Shown: positions 1 through 8,968, counted from the first letter of the stretch. The stretch: DNA of 64,000 bases from Pseudomonas sp. 102515 (GCF_031085165.1 NZ_JAVHTY010000002.1:496001-560000), one strand, 5' to 3'. Notes: generated by a model not told the origin, from the sequence alone. Made by a program: numbers and translations.

Positions 1-647
1 AAGCGCCCGTCGTTCTCGTGGAAGACCAGTTGCGGCTCGGCATCGCCCAGGTGGTAGCGATAGAGCTTGTGCGGACGATGGGATTCGTCACGCTCGCCAA
101 AGAACAGGGTGCGGCTGTCATTGGCCCAGGTCAGGCTGCCGTCGCACTCCTCGAAGAGCAGTTCGGTCACTCCGCCGGTGGCCAGCTCCTTCACATAGAG
201 CCGGTAGGTCTCGTCGCCGACCTGGTCGAGGCTGTAGGCGAGCCGGGTCTGGTCCGGGCTGATGGTGAAGCGGCCGACCGAGAGAAAGCCGCCGTCGGCG
301 ATGGCGTTGCCGTCGAACAGCAGCTCCTCGGTCGCCGGATCGGGCGTCAGGTCGCCGTCGGCCGGGCGGCGACAGCGATAGTTGCGGCCGTACTCGTCAC
401 CGGCCTGGGTGCGCTGATAGTAGAGGTAGTCGCCGCGAGGGACGGGCAGCGACAGGTCCGTTTCGCGGATGCGCGCGCGGATCTCCTCGAACAGTTGCTC
501 GCGCAGGGCGGCTTCGGGTGCCAGCTGGGCTTCCAGGTAGGCGTTCTCGGCTTCCAGGTGCGCCAGCACCTCGGGGGCGTCACGGTTTTCCAGCCAGACG
601 TAGGGATCGTCACCGGGGGCGCGGCGGGCAGTGGGGGCTTGGGTCAT
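1..647 (-). CDS. ptrB: Oligopeptidase B (prolyl oligopeptidase family S9A), N-terminal part, cut by window edge
   Basis: The minus-strand reading frame from the ATG at 645-647 runs off the left edge. The translation begins MTQAPTARRAPGDDPYVWLE and continues with the N-terminal wrap and start of the seven-bladed propeller (RGDYLYYQRT, TISPDQTRLAYSLD, SLTWANDSRTLFFGERDE), which is typical of oligopeptidase B. This family cleaves short peptides after basic residues in the cytoplasm or periplasm. The C-terminal alpha/beta-hydrolase domain with the Ser-Asp-His triad lies outside the window, so activity cannot be judged. It is divergent from the small membrane-protein gene at 737. The family call is firm; the gene symbol rests on general resemblance. 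Confidence 0.85.
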   Translation of the reverse strand, partial: MTQAPTARRAPGDDPYVWLENRDAPEVLAHLEAENAYLEAQLAPEAALREQLFEEIRARIRETDLSLPVPRGDYLYYQRTQAGDEYGRNYRCRRPADGDLTPDPATEELLFDGNAIADGGFLSVGRFTISPDQTRLAYSLDQVGDETYRLYVKELATGGVTELLFEECDGSLTWANDSRTLFFGERDESHRPHKLYRYHLGDAEPQLVFHENDGR

Positions 648-736
648 GCGGGCTCCTTGGGCGCCGCGCAAGAGCACGCGGGCGGGGCAAAACCGCTATC
701 ATAGGCTTCTCCTTTCCGCTATCGCCATGGATCGCA

Positions 737-1210
737 ATGACCGAGCAAGAGTACCTGATCGCCTGGGCCGTCTACGCCATCGCCGCGCTGCTGCTGTTGG
801 TGGTGTCTTTCAAGGCCACCGGCTGGCTCTGGCGCTGGCTGCGCGAACCCATCCGGCTGGTGGTGGCCGTGCTGCTGGTAACGCCGGCCCTGGTGGATGC
901 CGAGCATGGCCTCTATGCCCCGGCGATCGCCGTGACGGTGCTGGACCTGGTGTTCAAGGTGGGCAACAGCGCCTGGTCGGCGGTGGCCAACCTGGCGGTC
1001 GCCGGCACCATCGGCGTGGTGCTCTATCTGATCTTCGTCCTCTGTCGCTGGCTGTACCGGCGCTCCCATCCACGTCCGGTGCCGGTCGCCGCGGAGGCGC
1101 CAACGGATGCTCCGCAACCGGAATCGCCGGTGCCGCCGCGGACCCCGGCAGCCCCGGTCGAGCGGCGCGAACCCCGTGGTCGTGGCGAGCGCGTCGAACC
1201 CCGCCTGTAA
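737..1210 (+). CDS. Small membrane protein of unknown function with Pro/Arg-rich tail
   Basis: 157 aa. The start ATG at 737 opens MTEQEYLIAWAVYAIAALLL; longer upstream readings lack a hydrophobic start. Three hydrophobic stretches (about residues 7-25, 38-55 and 83-105) suggest an inner-membrane protein. They are followed by a roughly 50-residue hydrophilic tail rich in Pro, Glu and Arg (PVAAEAPTDAPQPESPVPP, then RREPRGRGERVEPRL) that is probably disordered and cytoplasmic. It sits between oligopeptidase B (divergent) and the class II amidotransferase. I do not recognise a functional family. Codon use matches the neighbours, so it is likely a real core gene. Confidence 0.75.
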   Translation: MTEQEYLIAWAVYAIAALLLLVVSFKATGWLWRWLREPIRLVVAVLLVTPALVDAEHGLYAPAIAVTVLDLVFKVGNSAWSAVANLAVAGTIGVVLYLIFVLCRWLYRRSHPRPVPVAAEAPTDAPQPESPVPPRTPAAPVERREPRGRGERVEPRL

Positions 1211-1308
1211 TCCAGGCTTGCGCCCAGGACGTGACCCCTTCAGCATGACCGCGAAGGGCAGCGGCTGCAGCCGCCGTTGAACCAGGCAGCCACCCCGGAG
1301 GGACGGAC

Positions 1309-2082
1309 ATGTGCGAATTGCTGGGCATGAGTGCCAACGTGCCCACGGATCTGGTCTTCAGTCTCCGGGGCCTCATGCAGCGCGGTGGGCGTACCGGTCC
1401 GCATCGAGACGGCTGGGGCGTGGCTTTCTACGAGGGCAGGGGACTGCACCTGTTCAAGGATGCCCTGCCAGGCGCCGATTCCGAGGTGGCCAAGCTGGTC
1501 CAGGGCTACCCGATCAAGAGCCATACGGTGATCGGCCATATCCGTCACGCCAACGTCGGGTCGGTCAATCTGGCCAATACCCACCCCTTCGTGCGGGAAC
1601 TGGGCGGGCGCTATTGGAGCTTTGCCCATAACGGCCAGCTGCAGGATTTCCATCCCGAGCCGCGCTTCTACCGGCCGGTGGGCGATACCGACAGCGAGAC
1701 GGCCTTTTGCAGCCTGCTGGATCAGGTCCGCGAGCGCTTTCCCGAACCCGTCCCGGTGGAGATGCTGTTGCCGCAGCTGGTGAACGCCTGCGATGGCTTT
1801 CGCAAGAAGGGCGTCTTCAATTGCCTGCTCAGCGACGGCGACTGGCTGTTCAGCTTCTGCACCACCAAGCTGGCCCATATCACCCGCCGCGCCCCCTTCG
1901 GTCCGGCCCAGTTGCGCGATGCGGAAGTCCACATCGACTTCAAGGCCGAGACCACGCCCAATGACGTCGTCACCATCATCGCCACCGAGCCCCTGACCTC
2001 CGACGAGGTCTGGACCCTGCACCAGCCAGGGGAATGGCATCTCTGGTGGGATGGCGAGATCGTCACCCAGGGCCGCGTCTAG
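1309..2082 (+). CDS. Class II glutamine amidotransferase (YafJ/EgtC-like)
   Basis: 257 aa. The ATG at 1309 follows a CGGAGGGA ribosome site. It begins MCELLGMSANVP: after Met removal Cys2 is the expected N-terminal nucleophile of Ntn-type glutamine amidotransferases. Further family landmarks are GPHRDGWGVAFYEGRG, IGHIRHANVGSVNLANTHPF, SFAHNGQL and GDTDSETAF. These form the glutamine-binding and oxyanion region of YafJ/EgtC-type proteins. The family hydrolyses glutamine or removes gamma-glutamyl groups; the physiological substrate of the YafJ branch is unclear. It is followed 18 bases later by the DUF2937 gene, so the two are probably cotranscribed. Confidence 0.9.
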   Translation: MCELLGMSANVPTDLVFSLRGLMQRGGRTGPHRDGWGVAFYEGRGLHLFKDALPGADSEVAKLVQGYPIKSHTVIGHIRHANVGSVNLANTHPFVRELGGRYWSFAHNGQLQDFHPEPRFYRPVGDTDSETAFCSLLDQVRERFPEPVPVEMLLPQLVNACDGFRKKGVFNCLLSDGDWLFSFCTTKLAHITRRAPFGPAQLRDAEVHIDFKAETTPNDVVTIIATEPLTSDEVWTLHQPGEWHLWWDGEIVTQGRV

Positions 2083-2100
2083 ACAGGAAGCCACTTCACG

Positions 2101-2613
2101 ATGCTGCGCAGTTATATTCGTCTGCTGTTGTTCACCCTGGCCTTGCTGATAGGGGTACAGATTCCCGGCTTCATGCTCGACTACGAGCAGCGCGTGGATG
2201 CCCATCGCCTCGAGTCCGATCAGGCCCTCAGCGGTTTCAGGCGGACCGCGCAGCAGTATTTCGAAGGCAGCCTCGATGGCTTGCTGGCGCATTACCGGGC
2301 CAGCGAGGATCCGGTCTTTCGCAGTGACGCCGACAGCCTCGGCGTACTGCTGCGCCGTAATGCGCTGTTCAACGAAGAATGGCAGGTGCTGCAAGGGCCT
2401 TGGTACCAGCGGGCCTGGCACATCCTGGTGTCGCCCAACAGCGAACTGCGCGACGAGACCCTGCGGCAGTATCGCTATCAGGTGGTGCTTACCCCCGAAG
2501 CCATCGGCTGGGGGATAGGGCTGGGATTGGCCTTGGCGGTGACGGTGGAAACCCTCGCGCTCTGGCTTTCAATCCTGCTCTATCCGCGGCGTCCGGCCCG
2601 GCGGGTGTCCTAG
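2101..2613 (+). CDS. DUF2937 family inner-membrane protein
   Basis: 170 aa, ATG at 2101 behind an AGGAAG site. The N-terminal hydrophobic segment (RLLLFTLALLIGVQIPGF, residues about 5-22) is followed by a soluble central part of about 110 residues that is probably periplasmic. A second membrane segment near the C-terminus (GWGIGLGLALAVTVETLALW) and a short basic tail complete it. Two-TM topology, length and the motif around RVDAHRLESDQALSGF fit the DUF2937 family of proteobacterial proteins with no assigned function. It lies immediately after the class II amidotransferase and before the tRNA-Val promoter, and is likely the last gene of that transcription unit. Confidence 0.75.
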   Translation: MLRSYIRLLLFTLALLIGVQIPGFMLDYEQRVDAHRLESDQALSGFRRTAQQYFEGSLDGLLAHYRASEDPVFRSDADSLGVLLRRNALFNEEWQVLQGPWYQRAWHILVSPNSELRDETLRQYRYQVVLTPEAIGWGIGLGLALAVTVETLALWLSILLYPRRPARRVS

Positions 2614-2661
2614 CCTTCAAAAAAATTTCACGTTTTCAGGCGTTTAGCTGAAAAAAAGGGC

Positions 2662-2689
2662 TTGACGCCAAAGTCCCGCGCTGTAGAAT
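2662..2689 (+). promoter_or_regulatory. Promoter of tRNA-Val
   Basis: TTGACG at 2662-2667 and TAGAAT at 2684-2689 are separated by 16 bases, placing the transcription start about 7 bases downstream and just before the tRNA. Both hexamers are near the sigma-70 consensus, as expected for a stable-RNA gene. Confidence 0.7.
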
Positions 2690-2702
2690 GCGCACCCACA
2701 GC

Positions 2703-2779
2703 AGGCACGTAGCTCAGTTGGTTAGAGCACCACCTTGACATGGTGGGGGTCGTTGGTTCGAATCCAATCGTGCCTACCA
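2703..2779 (+). tRNA. tRNA-Val (anticodon GAC)
   Basis: A 77-nt cloverleaf. Acceptor stem AGGCACG pairs with CGTGCCT, followed by discriminator A and encoded CCA. The D-arm is GCTC...GAGC. The anticodon stem CCACC/GGTGG closes the loop TTGACAT, giving anticodon GAC for valine. The T-arm is GTTGG-TTCGAAT-CCAAT. A promoter lies just upstream and a terminator 30 bases downstream, so it is a single-gene transcript. Confidence 0.97.
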
Positions 2780-2808
2780 AACAAAACCCGCACTGCTGGC
2801 GGGTAAGA

Positions 2809-2841
2809 AAAAAGGCGATCCGAAAGGGTCGCCTTTTTTCG
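2809..2841 (+). terminator. Intrinsic terminator after tRNA-Val
   Basis: The stem AAAAGGCGATCC / GGGTCGCCTTTT with a short GAAA-type loop ends in a run of six T's. It ends the tRNA-Val transcript. Confidence 0.85.
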
Positions 2842-3076
2842 TTTGGGGCTGGATTGGGAAAGGGCCCAGTGATCAGGGCTTCAGATCCGTCCTGGCGATT
2901 CGGGCTCGATGACCAATGGCGCGGCACCGCCATTCCGCCGTCGCCAGCTGCCCAAGAGTGGCGGCCGGCCCCTCACGGCAGGCCGCTGGCGCTGCTGCTC
3001 AGCATTTTTCATGACTTGATTCATCCCCCACGACCTGTTATTCGACCGTGGGCGTTGCCCTGGCGAAGGCGAAGAA

Positions 3077-4246
3077 CTAGGCGTCTTGCTGCCGGGCGGC
3101 CATCGGCCACGTGAGCGCCACGAACGCCATCCCGCCACCCACCAGCAGCAGCGCTGTACTCAGGCTCCAATGCTGCGCGACGAAGCCGATGGCGGCTGGA
3201 CCGATGAGAATGCCGGCGTAGCCGATGGTGGTGATCGCTGCAATCGCGTGGCTTGCAGGCATCCGGGGCTGCCTTCCGGCGGCACTGAAAAGCACGGGGA
3301 CGATGTTGGAAGCCCCGAGGCCAACGAGCAGGAAGCCGGCGAAGGCAAAGGGCTGGCTAGGTGCCAGAACCGCCATCAGGAAGCCTACCGCGGCGAGTAG
3401 ACCGCCGCCTACGACCACTTTCAGGCCGCCCAGCGTCTTCACGATCCGGTCGCCGGTCAGGCGGCCAATGGTCATCGCCAACGCGAACACCGTGTAACCG
3501 AAGCCGGCCTGCGCCGGATCGACGTCATGCGCATCGATCAGGAACAGGGCGCTCCAGTCCAGGATCGCGCCTTCACCGAGAAAAATCAGAAAACAGAGCA
3601 AGCCGATGAAGGCGACGATCCCGCGCGGCAGCGTAAACAGCGGGGTATGCCCGGCGTCATGATTGCCGTAGGGCAGTAGGCCCTTGATTGAAGCCGCGAG
3701 TAGGACGATCAGCAGCGCGCTGAACACCAGGGTCGCAACCAGGGGTTGCGTTCCAGCCCCCAAAAGAACGCTCATGCCGCCGGCGCCGACAATCCCACCG
3801 ACACTGAACAGGCCGTGGAAGCCGGACATCATGTTGCGCCCGCTGTCCTTCTCGACCATCACGGCCTGAATGTTGATCGCGACGTCCAGAGCGCCAACGC
3901 TTGCGCCGAACAAGGCCAAGGCTATGGCCATGCCGAAGATCGAGTCGGCGACGGCAAGCAGAGGCAGCACCAGCGCCAGTGCCAACGAGCTGGTCGCGAT
4001 CACCGCGCGGCATCCGAAGCGGCTGGCGAGGATGCCGACGATGGGCATCGCGACAAGGGATCCCAGGCCGAGGCAAAGCAGCAGAAGGCCAAGCGTCGAA
4101 TCATCGGCGCCGATCCTCGCCTTGGCGATGGGCACCAGGGGTGCCCACGCGGCCATGGCGGACCCCGCAATCAGGAAGCCGGCACGGGTCGCCCATTGCT
4201 CGATCGCTCCCGCAGGTTGTCGGGCGGCGAGTTGTACGTGTTGCAT
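3077..4246 (-). CDS. MFS transporter, YbjJ-like
   Basis: 389 aa with the regular pattern of about 12 hydrophobic segments of a major facilitator. The start ATG at 4244-4246 has GGAG 8 bases upstream. The overall layout (AAWAPLVPIAKARIG, LGLGSLVAMPIVGILASRFG, FSVGGIVGAGG, GYTVFALAMTIGRLTGDR) resembles the YbjJ/FucP-like branch, whose substrates are mostly unknown. It stands alone between the tRNA-Val terminator and an apparently empty interval, convergent to nothing obvious, and has its own promoter with a palindrome in the spacer (4298-4326). Its position directly beside a tRNA gene suggests acquired cargo, but the composition is similar to the surroundings. Substrate not predicted. Confidence 0.85.
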   Translation of the reverse strand: MQHVQLAARQPAGAIEQWATRAGFLIAGSAMAAWAPLVPIAKARIGADDSTLGLLLLCLGLGSLVAMPIVGILASRFGCRAVIATSSLALALVLPLLAVADSIFGMAIALALFGASVGALDVAINIQAVMVEKDSGRNMMSGFHGLFSVGGIVGAGGMSVLLGAGTQPLVATLVFSALLIVLLAASIKGLLPYGNHDAGHTPLFTLPRGIVAFIGLLCFLIFLGEGAILDWSALFLIDAHDVDPAQAGFGYTVFALAMTIGRLTGDRIVKTLGGLKVVVGGGLLAAVGFLMAVLAPSQPFAFAGFLLVGLGASNIVPVLFSAAGRQPRMPASHAIAAITTIGYAGILIGPAAIGFVAQHWSLSTALLLVGGGMAFVALTWPMAARQQDA

Positions 4247-4297
4247 GGGCGATGCTCCGAAATAAGACGGTAGTAGTGATGATCACACTTCGTACCA

Positions 4298-4326
4298 GTG
4301 TTAGCTGATCATGCATGATTAAGCAA
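4298..4326 (-). promoter_or_regulatory. Promoter of the MFS gene with palindromic operator in the spacer
   Basis: Read on the minus strand, TTGCTT (4326-4321) and TAACAC (4303-4298) are spaced by exactly 17 bases. The spacer contains the perfect palindrome ATCATGCATGAT (4308-4319). A repressor dimer bound there would block RNA polymerase. No regulator gene is adjacent, so the repressor, if any, is encoded elsewhere. Confidence 0.5.
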
Positions 4327-4818
4327 TATCGCGCACAATCGTGCATGTCATGGCTGGTATGCGCAGCGCGAGACCGCCATGCCTGTCCCGAGCGGGTTGG
4401 CAGCCGGCTGGCGTGGAGGTATCGGCAGGACCTGGTAGCACCGCCTGCGGGGAGGGGGGTGAAGGGCTGCGCGAATCTATGGGCGGAGCGGAGCTTCAAC
4501 ACGCCGACCGGCTCGGGTGTCAGCCGCACCGACTGCCTCCATTGCAGCGGCAGCCTATGTCTAGGCACCTTGGGATTTTGGACGCCGACGGCGATGGACA
4601 GGCCTTGCCGAGGCTTTTTGCAGAAGGGGTATTGGTTCGGGTCCAGTCGGACCTGGCAAGCGAAATCCGGGTGTTTGACCGGCACTAGAAAGGGCAATCC
4701 AAGAGGTCGCCCTTTTCGTGTTTGCCTGTTCTGCACGCCGTGATCGAGGCGGACTTGCTGGGCATCGGGTCGTTCCACAGGACGACCTTGCGATCGCCCT
4801 GTTGTCCCTCCCAAGCCA
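4327..4818. other. Intergenic interval with tRNA-3'-end-like sequence and a stray terminator
   Basis: No convincing gene. The long open frames here lack ribosome sites and have no family resemblance. At 4629-4655 the sequence resembles the T-arm and acceptor end of the tRNA-Val at 2703-2779, and at 4689-4716 a terminator-like stem (AAAGGGC / GCCCTTT followed by T) resembles the tRNA-Val terminator. There is no obvious transcript for that terminator to end, which suggests a decayed duplicate of a tRNA 3' end. Confidence 0.4.
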
Positions 4819-5526
4819 TCAGCTGCTCGGGGTGACGGTCTCGGTGAAGGAGCCCGCCGGCTGCAGCCCGTGTTTATTGGCCGTGAAGTCCAGGGCCGTC
4901 GAGGCGTAGCGCACGCCATCCTGAACCTGCTTGAGCGTCAGGTTGGCCTCATAGAACTTGTCGCTGGCCAATTGCTTGGCCGCCTGGTCGACGTCCGTCA
5001 TGGTCTGCTTGAGCGGTGCCAGGGCAATGGCCGTATCGATATCCACATCGGCCAGGCGCAGGGTTTCCGCAGCACCCTTGGCGTCGCCATGTTTGAGTTT
5101 GTTATTGGCATCGGCCACTGCCTTCACTTTCTGCGGGCTGGCCATATAACTGTCCTGCACCACGGTATCGCCCCAGATCGGCAGCCAGGAGGTTACGGTA
5201 GTGCTGGTATCGGCCTTGCCCCGATTATTCTTGACTTGCAACTCGCTCGCGGCTTTTTTCAGCGCGGTATTATCCGACTGCGCAAGTTTGAGTGCCTGTT
5301 GGGCGTCCTTGACATGGGACACCGCTTGCTTCGTTTGCCCTTGGAAGAGTTCCAGGCGTGCCGCGGAGATGTCGGTGAAGGCCCGTTGCCCCTGGGTGGA
5401 CAGGGCCTGGAAGCTGCCGAGTTCGTTTGCCGAGGGGGCTTGGTTCGCGGCGATCGCCGCAGACGAGCAGGCGGCTACGATGGCGACGACCAGCATGCTC
5501 TTTGCCAGTGTGTTCTTGACGTTCAT
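4819..5526 (-). CDS. YfdX family periplasmic protein
   Basis: 235 aa from the ATG at 5524-5526, chosen because an AGGAGG-like site (GGAGGCAGCAC) immediately precedes it and the upstream eight codons do not fit a signal peptide. The N-terminus (MNVKNTLAKSMLVVAIVAAC, cleavage near AIAANQ) is a Sec signal peptide. The mature part is helical (FQGQTKQAVSHVKDAQQALK, WLPIWGDTVVQDSYM, IDTAIALAPLKQTMTDVDQA), which matches the YfdX family. In E. coli yfdX is a stress/acid-response gene and the protein is thought chaperone-like; function here is inferred only. It is monocistronic. Confidence 0.85.
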   Translation of the reverse strand: MNVKNTLAKSMLVVAIVAACSSAAIAANQAPSANELGSFQALSTQGQRAFTDISAARLELFQGQTKQAVSHVKDAQQALKLAQSDNTALKKAASELQVKNNRGKADTSTTVTSWLPIWGDTVVQDSYMASPQKVKAVADANNKLKHGDAKGAAETLRLADVDIDTAIALAPLKQTMTDVDQAAKQLASDKFYEANLTLKQVQDGVRYASTALDFTANKHGLQPAGSFTETVTPSS

Positions 5527-5550
5527 GTGCTGCCTCCAGCGGATATGCAA

Positions 5551-5942
5551 TTGAAGTAAGGCTATCGCTCAGGTACCAGAACCAGGTTCTGCAGTGCCTG
5601 GGTTCGATACTCCGCCGTATCGCTTAACACTGGATTAATAAGTGCGGGGCTTTTCTTGAATAGCCGCTGAACAACTTCTTGCGGGAGCAAGTTGTGGTAG
5701 TGACGTGGTGCTGCTTGATATTGATCGAGGCTGGAGCGACTGCTTTCTGAGCGACTCCAATCTATGCAACAGAACTTTCAGCAAGTCTGACTCTTTTTAA
5801 GGGTTCTCGGTGCGGGGAGGGGTGTGACCGCTTGCCTCGGTCGTGGGGCCCCGCGTTTTCACGTAGACTGGCAGACGATTTTTCTTGGGGCTCCGCTGCT
5901 TCGCCAGGCGCGAGCAGGGCCCGTTACCGCGAGGAGCGAGTG
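5551..5942. other. Intergenic interval between yfdX-like gene and small membrane-protein gene
   Basis: About 390 bases with lower GC than the neighbours and no frame I can support. A partial inverted repeat (ACAACTT at 5671-5677 and AAGTTGT at 5689-5695) is the only structure noted; its role is unknown. Promoters for both divergent genes must lie here. Confidence 0.4.
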
Positions 5943-6224
5943 ATGACGCAGGGTGGTGAAGGCCGGCAGATCGGCAAGGGTGGTTGCCTGGGGTTGATCC
6001 TGCTGTCGATCCTGTTCGCGGTCGTGGTCTTCGGCTCCATCATCTATGTCTATCGCCACAATGCGACGCCGGTCAGCCGTGCCAACGAGCAGCAGGCCAT
6101 CGACCAGTGCCTGGCCCGGGCCAATGCCGCGGACACCTCGCCGGCCGATCGCCAGGCGCTGATGGAAAACTGCCAGGAAATGCAGAAGCAGTTCCTCAAG
6201 AAGTACCCCGACGCGGCGCGTTAA
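5943..6224 (+). CDS. Small single-pass membrane protein of unknown function
   Basis: 93 aa. The ATG at 5943 is preceded by a GAGGAGCGAG ribosome site; an upstream in-frame ATG at 5832 lacks one. Residues about 14-36 (CLGLILLSILFAVVVFGSII) form one membrane segment. It is followed by a soluble tail with two cysteines (DQCLARAN, LMENCQEM) that could pair if periplasmic. I do not recognise the family. It sits alone upstream of thrS. Confidence 0.7.
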   Translation: MTQGGEGRQIGKGGCLGLILLSILFAVVVFGSIIYVYRHNATPVSRANEQQAIDQCLARANAADTSPADRQALMENCQEMQKQFLKKYPDAAR

Positions 6225-6430
6225 GCGGGCGACAGTCCCTTGCGAGGTTGCGCCAGGTCTCGGTTTCTGAAAGGATTTCCGTCCCAAACTTTCCAGTGAT
6301 CCTTTCGCGTCGCCCGGAATGCCTTGCGGCCCTGCCACTGTGCGGCGGGATTTCCAGCGGTGCGGCTGCTTACTGGCCAATCCCACCATGTGGCCCTTGG
6401 TATGGGTCACCACTGAGTTGAGGAGGCGCC

Positions 6431-8353
6431 ATGCCTGTCATTACTCTCCCCGACGGTAGCCAACGTCCATTCGACAAGCCCGTCACCGTAGCCGAAGTCG
6501 CCCAGTCCATTGGCGCCGGTCTCGCCAAGGCCACCATCGCCGGTCGCGTCGATGGCCAGCTGCGCGATGCCAGCGATCTCATCGAGCGGGATGCCAACCT
6601 GCAGATCATCACCGCCAAGGACGAGGACGGCCTGGAGATCATCCGCCACTCCTGCGCCCACCTGGTGGGTCATGCGGTCAAGCAGCTGTTCCCGACCGCC
6701 AAGATGGTCATCGGCCCGGTGATCGACGAAGGCTTCTACTACGACATCTCCTTCGAGCGTCCCTTTACCCTCGATGACCTCTCGGCCATCGAGACGCGGA
6801 TGCGCGAGCTGATCGACAAGGACTACGACGTCATCAAGAGGATGACGCCGCGCGCCGAGGTCATCGAGGTGTTCAAGGCCCGGGGTGAGGAGTACAAGCT
6901 GCGCCTGATCGACGACATGCCCGAGGAGCAGGCCATGGGCCTGTACTACCACGAGGAATACGTCGACATGTGCCGGGGCCCGCACGTGCCCAACACCCGC
7001 TTCCTCAAGGCGTTCAAGCTGACCAAGCTGTCCGGCGCCTACTGGCGTGGTGACGCCAAGAACGAGCAGCTGCAGCGCATCTATGGCACCGCCTGGGCGG
7101 ACAAGAAGCAGCTGGCAGCCTACATCCAGCGCATCGAGGAAGCCGAGAAGCGCGACCATCGCCGCATCGGCAAGCAGCTCGATCTCTTCCACCTGCAGGA
7201 AGAAGCGCCCGGCATGGTGTTCTGGCACGCCAACGGCTGGACCGTCTACCAGGTGCTCGAGCAGTACATGCGCAAGGTCCAGCGCGAGCATGGCTACCAG
7301 GAGATCAAGACGCCCCAGGTGGTCGATCGCATCCTGTGGGAGCGTTCGGGGCACTGGTCCAACTACGCCGAGAACATGTTCACCACGGCGTCGGAAAACC
7401 GCGACTTCGCGGTCAAGCCCATGAACTGCCCCTGCCACGTGCAGGTGTTCAACCAGGGCCTTAAGTCCTACCGCGACCTGCCGCTGCGTCTGGCCGAGTT
7501 CGGTGCCTGCCACCGCAATGAGCCGTCCGGCGCCCTGCACGGCATCATGCGCGTGCGCGGCTTCACCCAGGACGACGCCCACATCTTCTGCACCGAAGAA
7601 CAGGTGGAGAAGGAAGCGGCTGACTTCATCAAGCTGACCCTGCAGGTCTATGCCGACTTCGGCTTTACCGACGTGATCATGAAGCTCTCCACCCGGCCGG
7701 CCAAGCGCGTCGGTTCCGAAGAGCTGTGGGACCGCGCCGAGAAGGCCTTGGCCGATGCACTGGATGCCTCGGGTCTGGACTGGGAATACCAGCCGGGTGA
7801 GGGCGCCTTCTACGGGCCCAAGATCGAGTTCACCCTCAAGGACTGCCTGGGCCGTAACTGGCAGTGTGGTACCCTGCAGTACGATCCCAACCTGCCGGAA
7901 CGCCTCGACGCCAGCTACATCTCCGAGGACAACAGCCGTCAGCGGCCGGTGATGCTGCATCGCGCGATTCTCGGCTCCTTCGAGCGGTTCATCGGCATGC
8001 TCATCGAGCACTATGCCGGTCTGTTCCCGGCGTGGCTCGCCCCGACCCAGGCGGTGGTGCTCAATATCACCGACAAGCAGGCCGATTTTGCCCAGCAGGT
8101 CGTCGGCGAATTGAACGCTGAGGGCTTCCGAGCCAAAGCCGACTTGAGAAACGAGAAGATCGGCTTTAAAATCCGCGAGCATACTTTGCTCAAGGTTCCC
8201 TATCTCCTGGTTATTGGAGACCGGGAGGTTGAGACACGATCCGTTGCCGTGCGTACCCGTGAAGGCGTAGATCTGGGCTCCATGCCCATCGAGCGTTTCC
8301 GCGAGCTGCTCACGCAAGCGGTTTCCCGGCGTGGCCGGCAAGATTCGGAGTAA
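6431..8353 (+). CDS. thrS: Threonyl-tRNA synthetase
   Basis: 640 aa, the usual length. It charges tRNA-Thr in the cytoplasm and edits mischarged Ser. An N-terminal TGS domain (residues 1-60, [20 protein letters not shown]) is followed by the second additional/editing domain with [16 protein letters not shown], then a class II catalytic core. [10 protein letters not shown] supplies the zinc-binding Cys, [20 protein letters not shown] is motif 2, and a C-terminal anticodon-binding domain follows. The ATG at 6431 follows AGGAGG. It heads the conserved thrS-infC-rpmI-rplT-pheST-ihfA operon; the stop codon touches the infC initiation region. Confidence 0.98.
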   Translation: MPVITLPDGSQRPFDKPVTVAEVAQSIGAGLAKATIAGRVDGQLRDASDLIERDANLQIITAKDEDGLEIIRHSCAHLVGHAVKQLFPTAKMVIGPVIDEGFYYDISFERPFTLDDLSAIETRMRELIDKDYDVIKRMTPRAEVIEVFKARGEEYKLRLIDDMPEEQAMGLYYHEEYVDMCRGPHVPNTRFLKAFKLTKLSGAYWRGDAKNEQLQRIYGTAWADKKQLAAYIQRIEEAEKRDHRRIGKQLDLFHLQEEAPGMVFWHANGWTVYQVLEQYMRKVQREHGYQEIKTPQVVDRILWERSGHWSNYAENMFTTASENRDFAVKPMNCPCHVQVFNQGLKSYRDLPLRLAEFGACHRNEPSGALHGIMRVRGFTQDDAHIFCTEEQVEKEAADFIKLTLQVYADFGFTDVIMKLSTRPAKRVGSEELWDRAEKALADALDASGLDWEYQPGEGAFYGPKIEFTLKDCLGRNWQCGTLQYDPNLPERLDASYISEDNSRQRPVMLHRAILGSFERFIGMLIEHYAGLFPAWLAPTQAVVLNITDKQADFAQQVVGELNAEGFRAKADLRNEKIGFKIREHTLLKVPYLLVIGDREVETRSVAVRTREGVDLGSMPIERFRELLTQAVSRRGRQDSE

Positions 8354-8358
8354 TCACT

Positions 8359-8907
8359 ATCAAGCAGCGTGACATGAGACAAGACAAGCGAGCCGCCCCC
8401 CGGGCACCGATCAACGAAAATATCACCGCCCGGGAAGTTCGCCTTATTGGCGCCGATGGTCAGCAAGTAGGCATCGTCTCCATCCAGGAGGCCCTGCAGG
8501 CTGCTGAAGACGCCAAGCTGGATCTGGTGGAAATCACCGCCGACGCCGTACCCCCGGTCTGCCGGATCATGGACTACGGCAAGCATGTCTTCGAGAAGAA
8601 GAAGCAGGTCGCGGCGGCGAAGAAGAACCAGAAGCAGGCTCAGGTCAAAGAAATCAAGTTTCGTCCAGGGACGGAAGAAGGGGATTACCAGGTAAAACTA
8701 CGCAACCTGGTACGTTTCCTAACCGAGGGGGACAAGGCCAAGGTCTCGTTGAGATTCCGCGGCCGGGAGATGGCTCACCAGGAGCTGGGCATGGAGCTGT
8801 TGAAGCGGGTCGAAGCTGACCTCGTCGAACACGGCGCCGTTGAGCAGCATCCTAAGATGGAAGGACGCCAACTCATCATGGTCATCGCCCCCAAGAAGAA
8901 AAAGTAA
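8359..8907 (+). CDS. infC: Translation initiation factor IF-3, non-AUG (ATC) start
   Basis: IF-3 N-domain ([21 protein letters not shown]), a lysine-rich linker ([20 protein letters not shown]) and the C-domain ending [10 protein letters not shown]. It prevents premature 50S joining and proofreads start codons. The first in-frame ATG is 8374, but the conserved N-terminal extension starts earlier. In-frame ATC codons lie at 8353 and 8359. GGAG at 8347-8350 is 8 bases before 8359 (ideal) and only 2 before 8353, and ATC-AAG at 8359 aligns with the ATT-AAA start of E. coli infC. I therefore start at 8359; 8353 is the alternative. A non-AUG start is known in E. coli to let IF-3 repress its own translation. 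Confidence 0.93.
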   Translation: MKQRDMRQDKRAAPRAPINENITAREVRLIGADGQQVGIVSIQEALQAAEDAKLDLVEITADAVPPVCRIMDYGKHVFEKKKQVAAAKKNQKQAQVKEIKFRPGTEEGDYQVKLRNLVRFLTEGDKAKVSLRFRGREMAHQELGMELLKRVEADLVEHGAVEQHPKMEGRQLIMVIAPKKKK

Positions 8908-8968
8908 CTACCAGGGCACTGGCAGGCCTTGCTGTTATGCGTAATCACTCAATGCGGAGTATCCGAAC

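Noticed and set aside
1240..2421. 393-codon minus-strand frame over the amidotransferase
   Set aside because: Antisense shadow of a protein with a clear catalytic Cys2 start.
4101..4919. 272-codon minus-strand frame spanning the MFS promoter region
   Set aside because: It overlaps both the MFS and yfdX-like genes out of frame, has no ribosome site and reads across a terminator.
6407..8341. 644-codon open frame antisense to thrS
   Set aside because: It mirrors thrS exactly, has no ribosome site and no recognisable domain; long antisense frames are expected in GC-rich genes.
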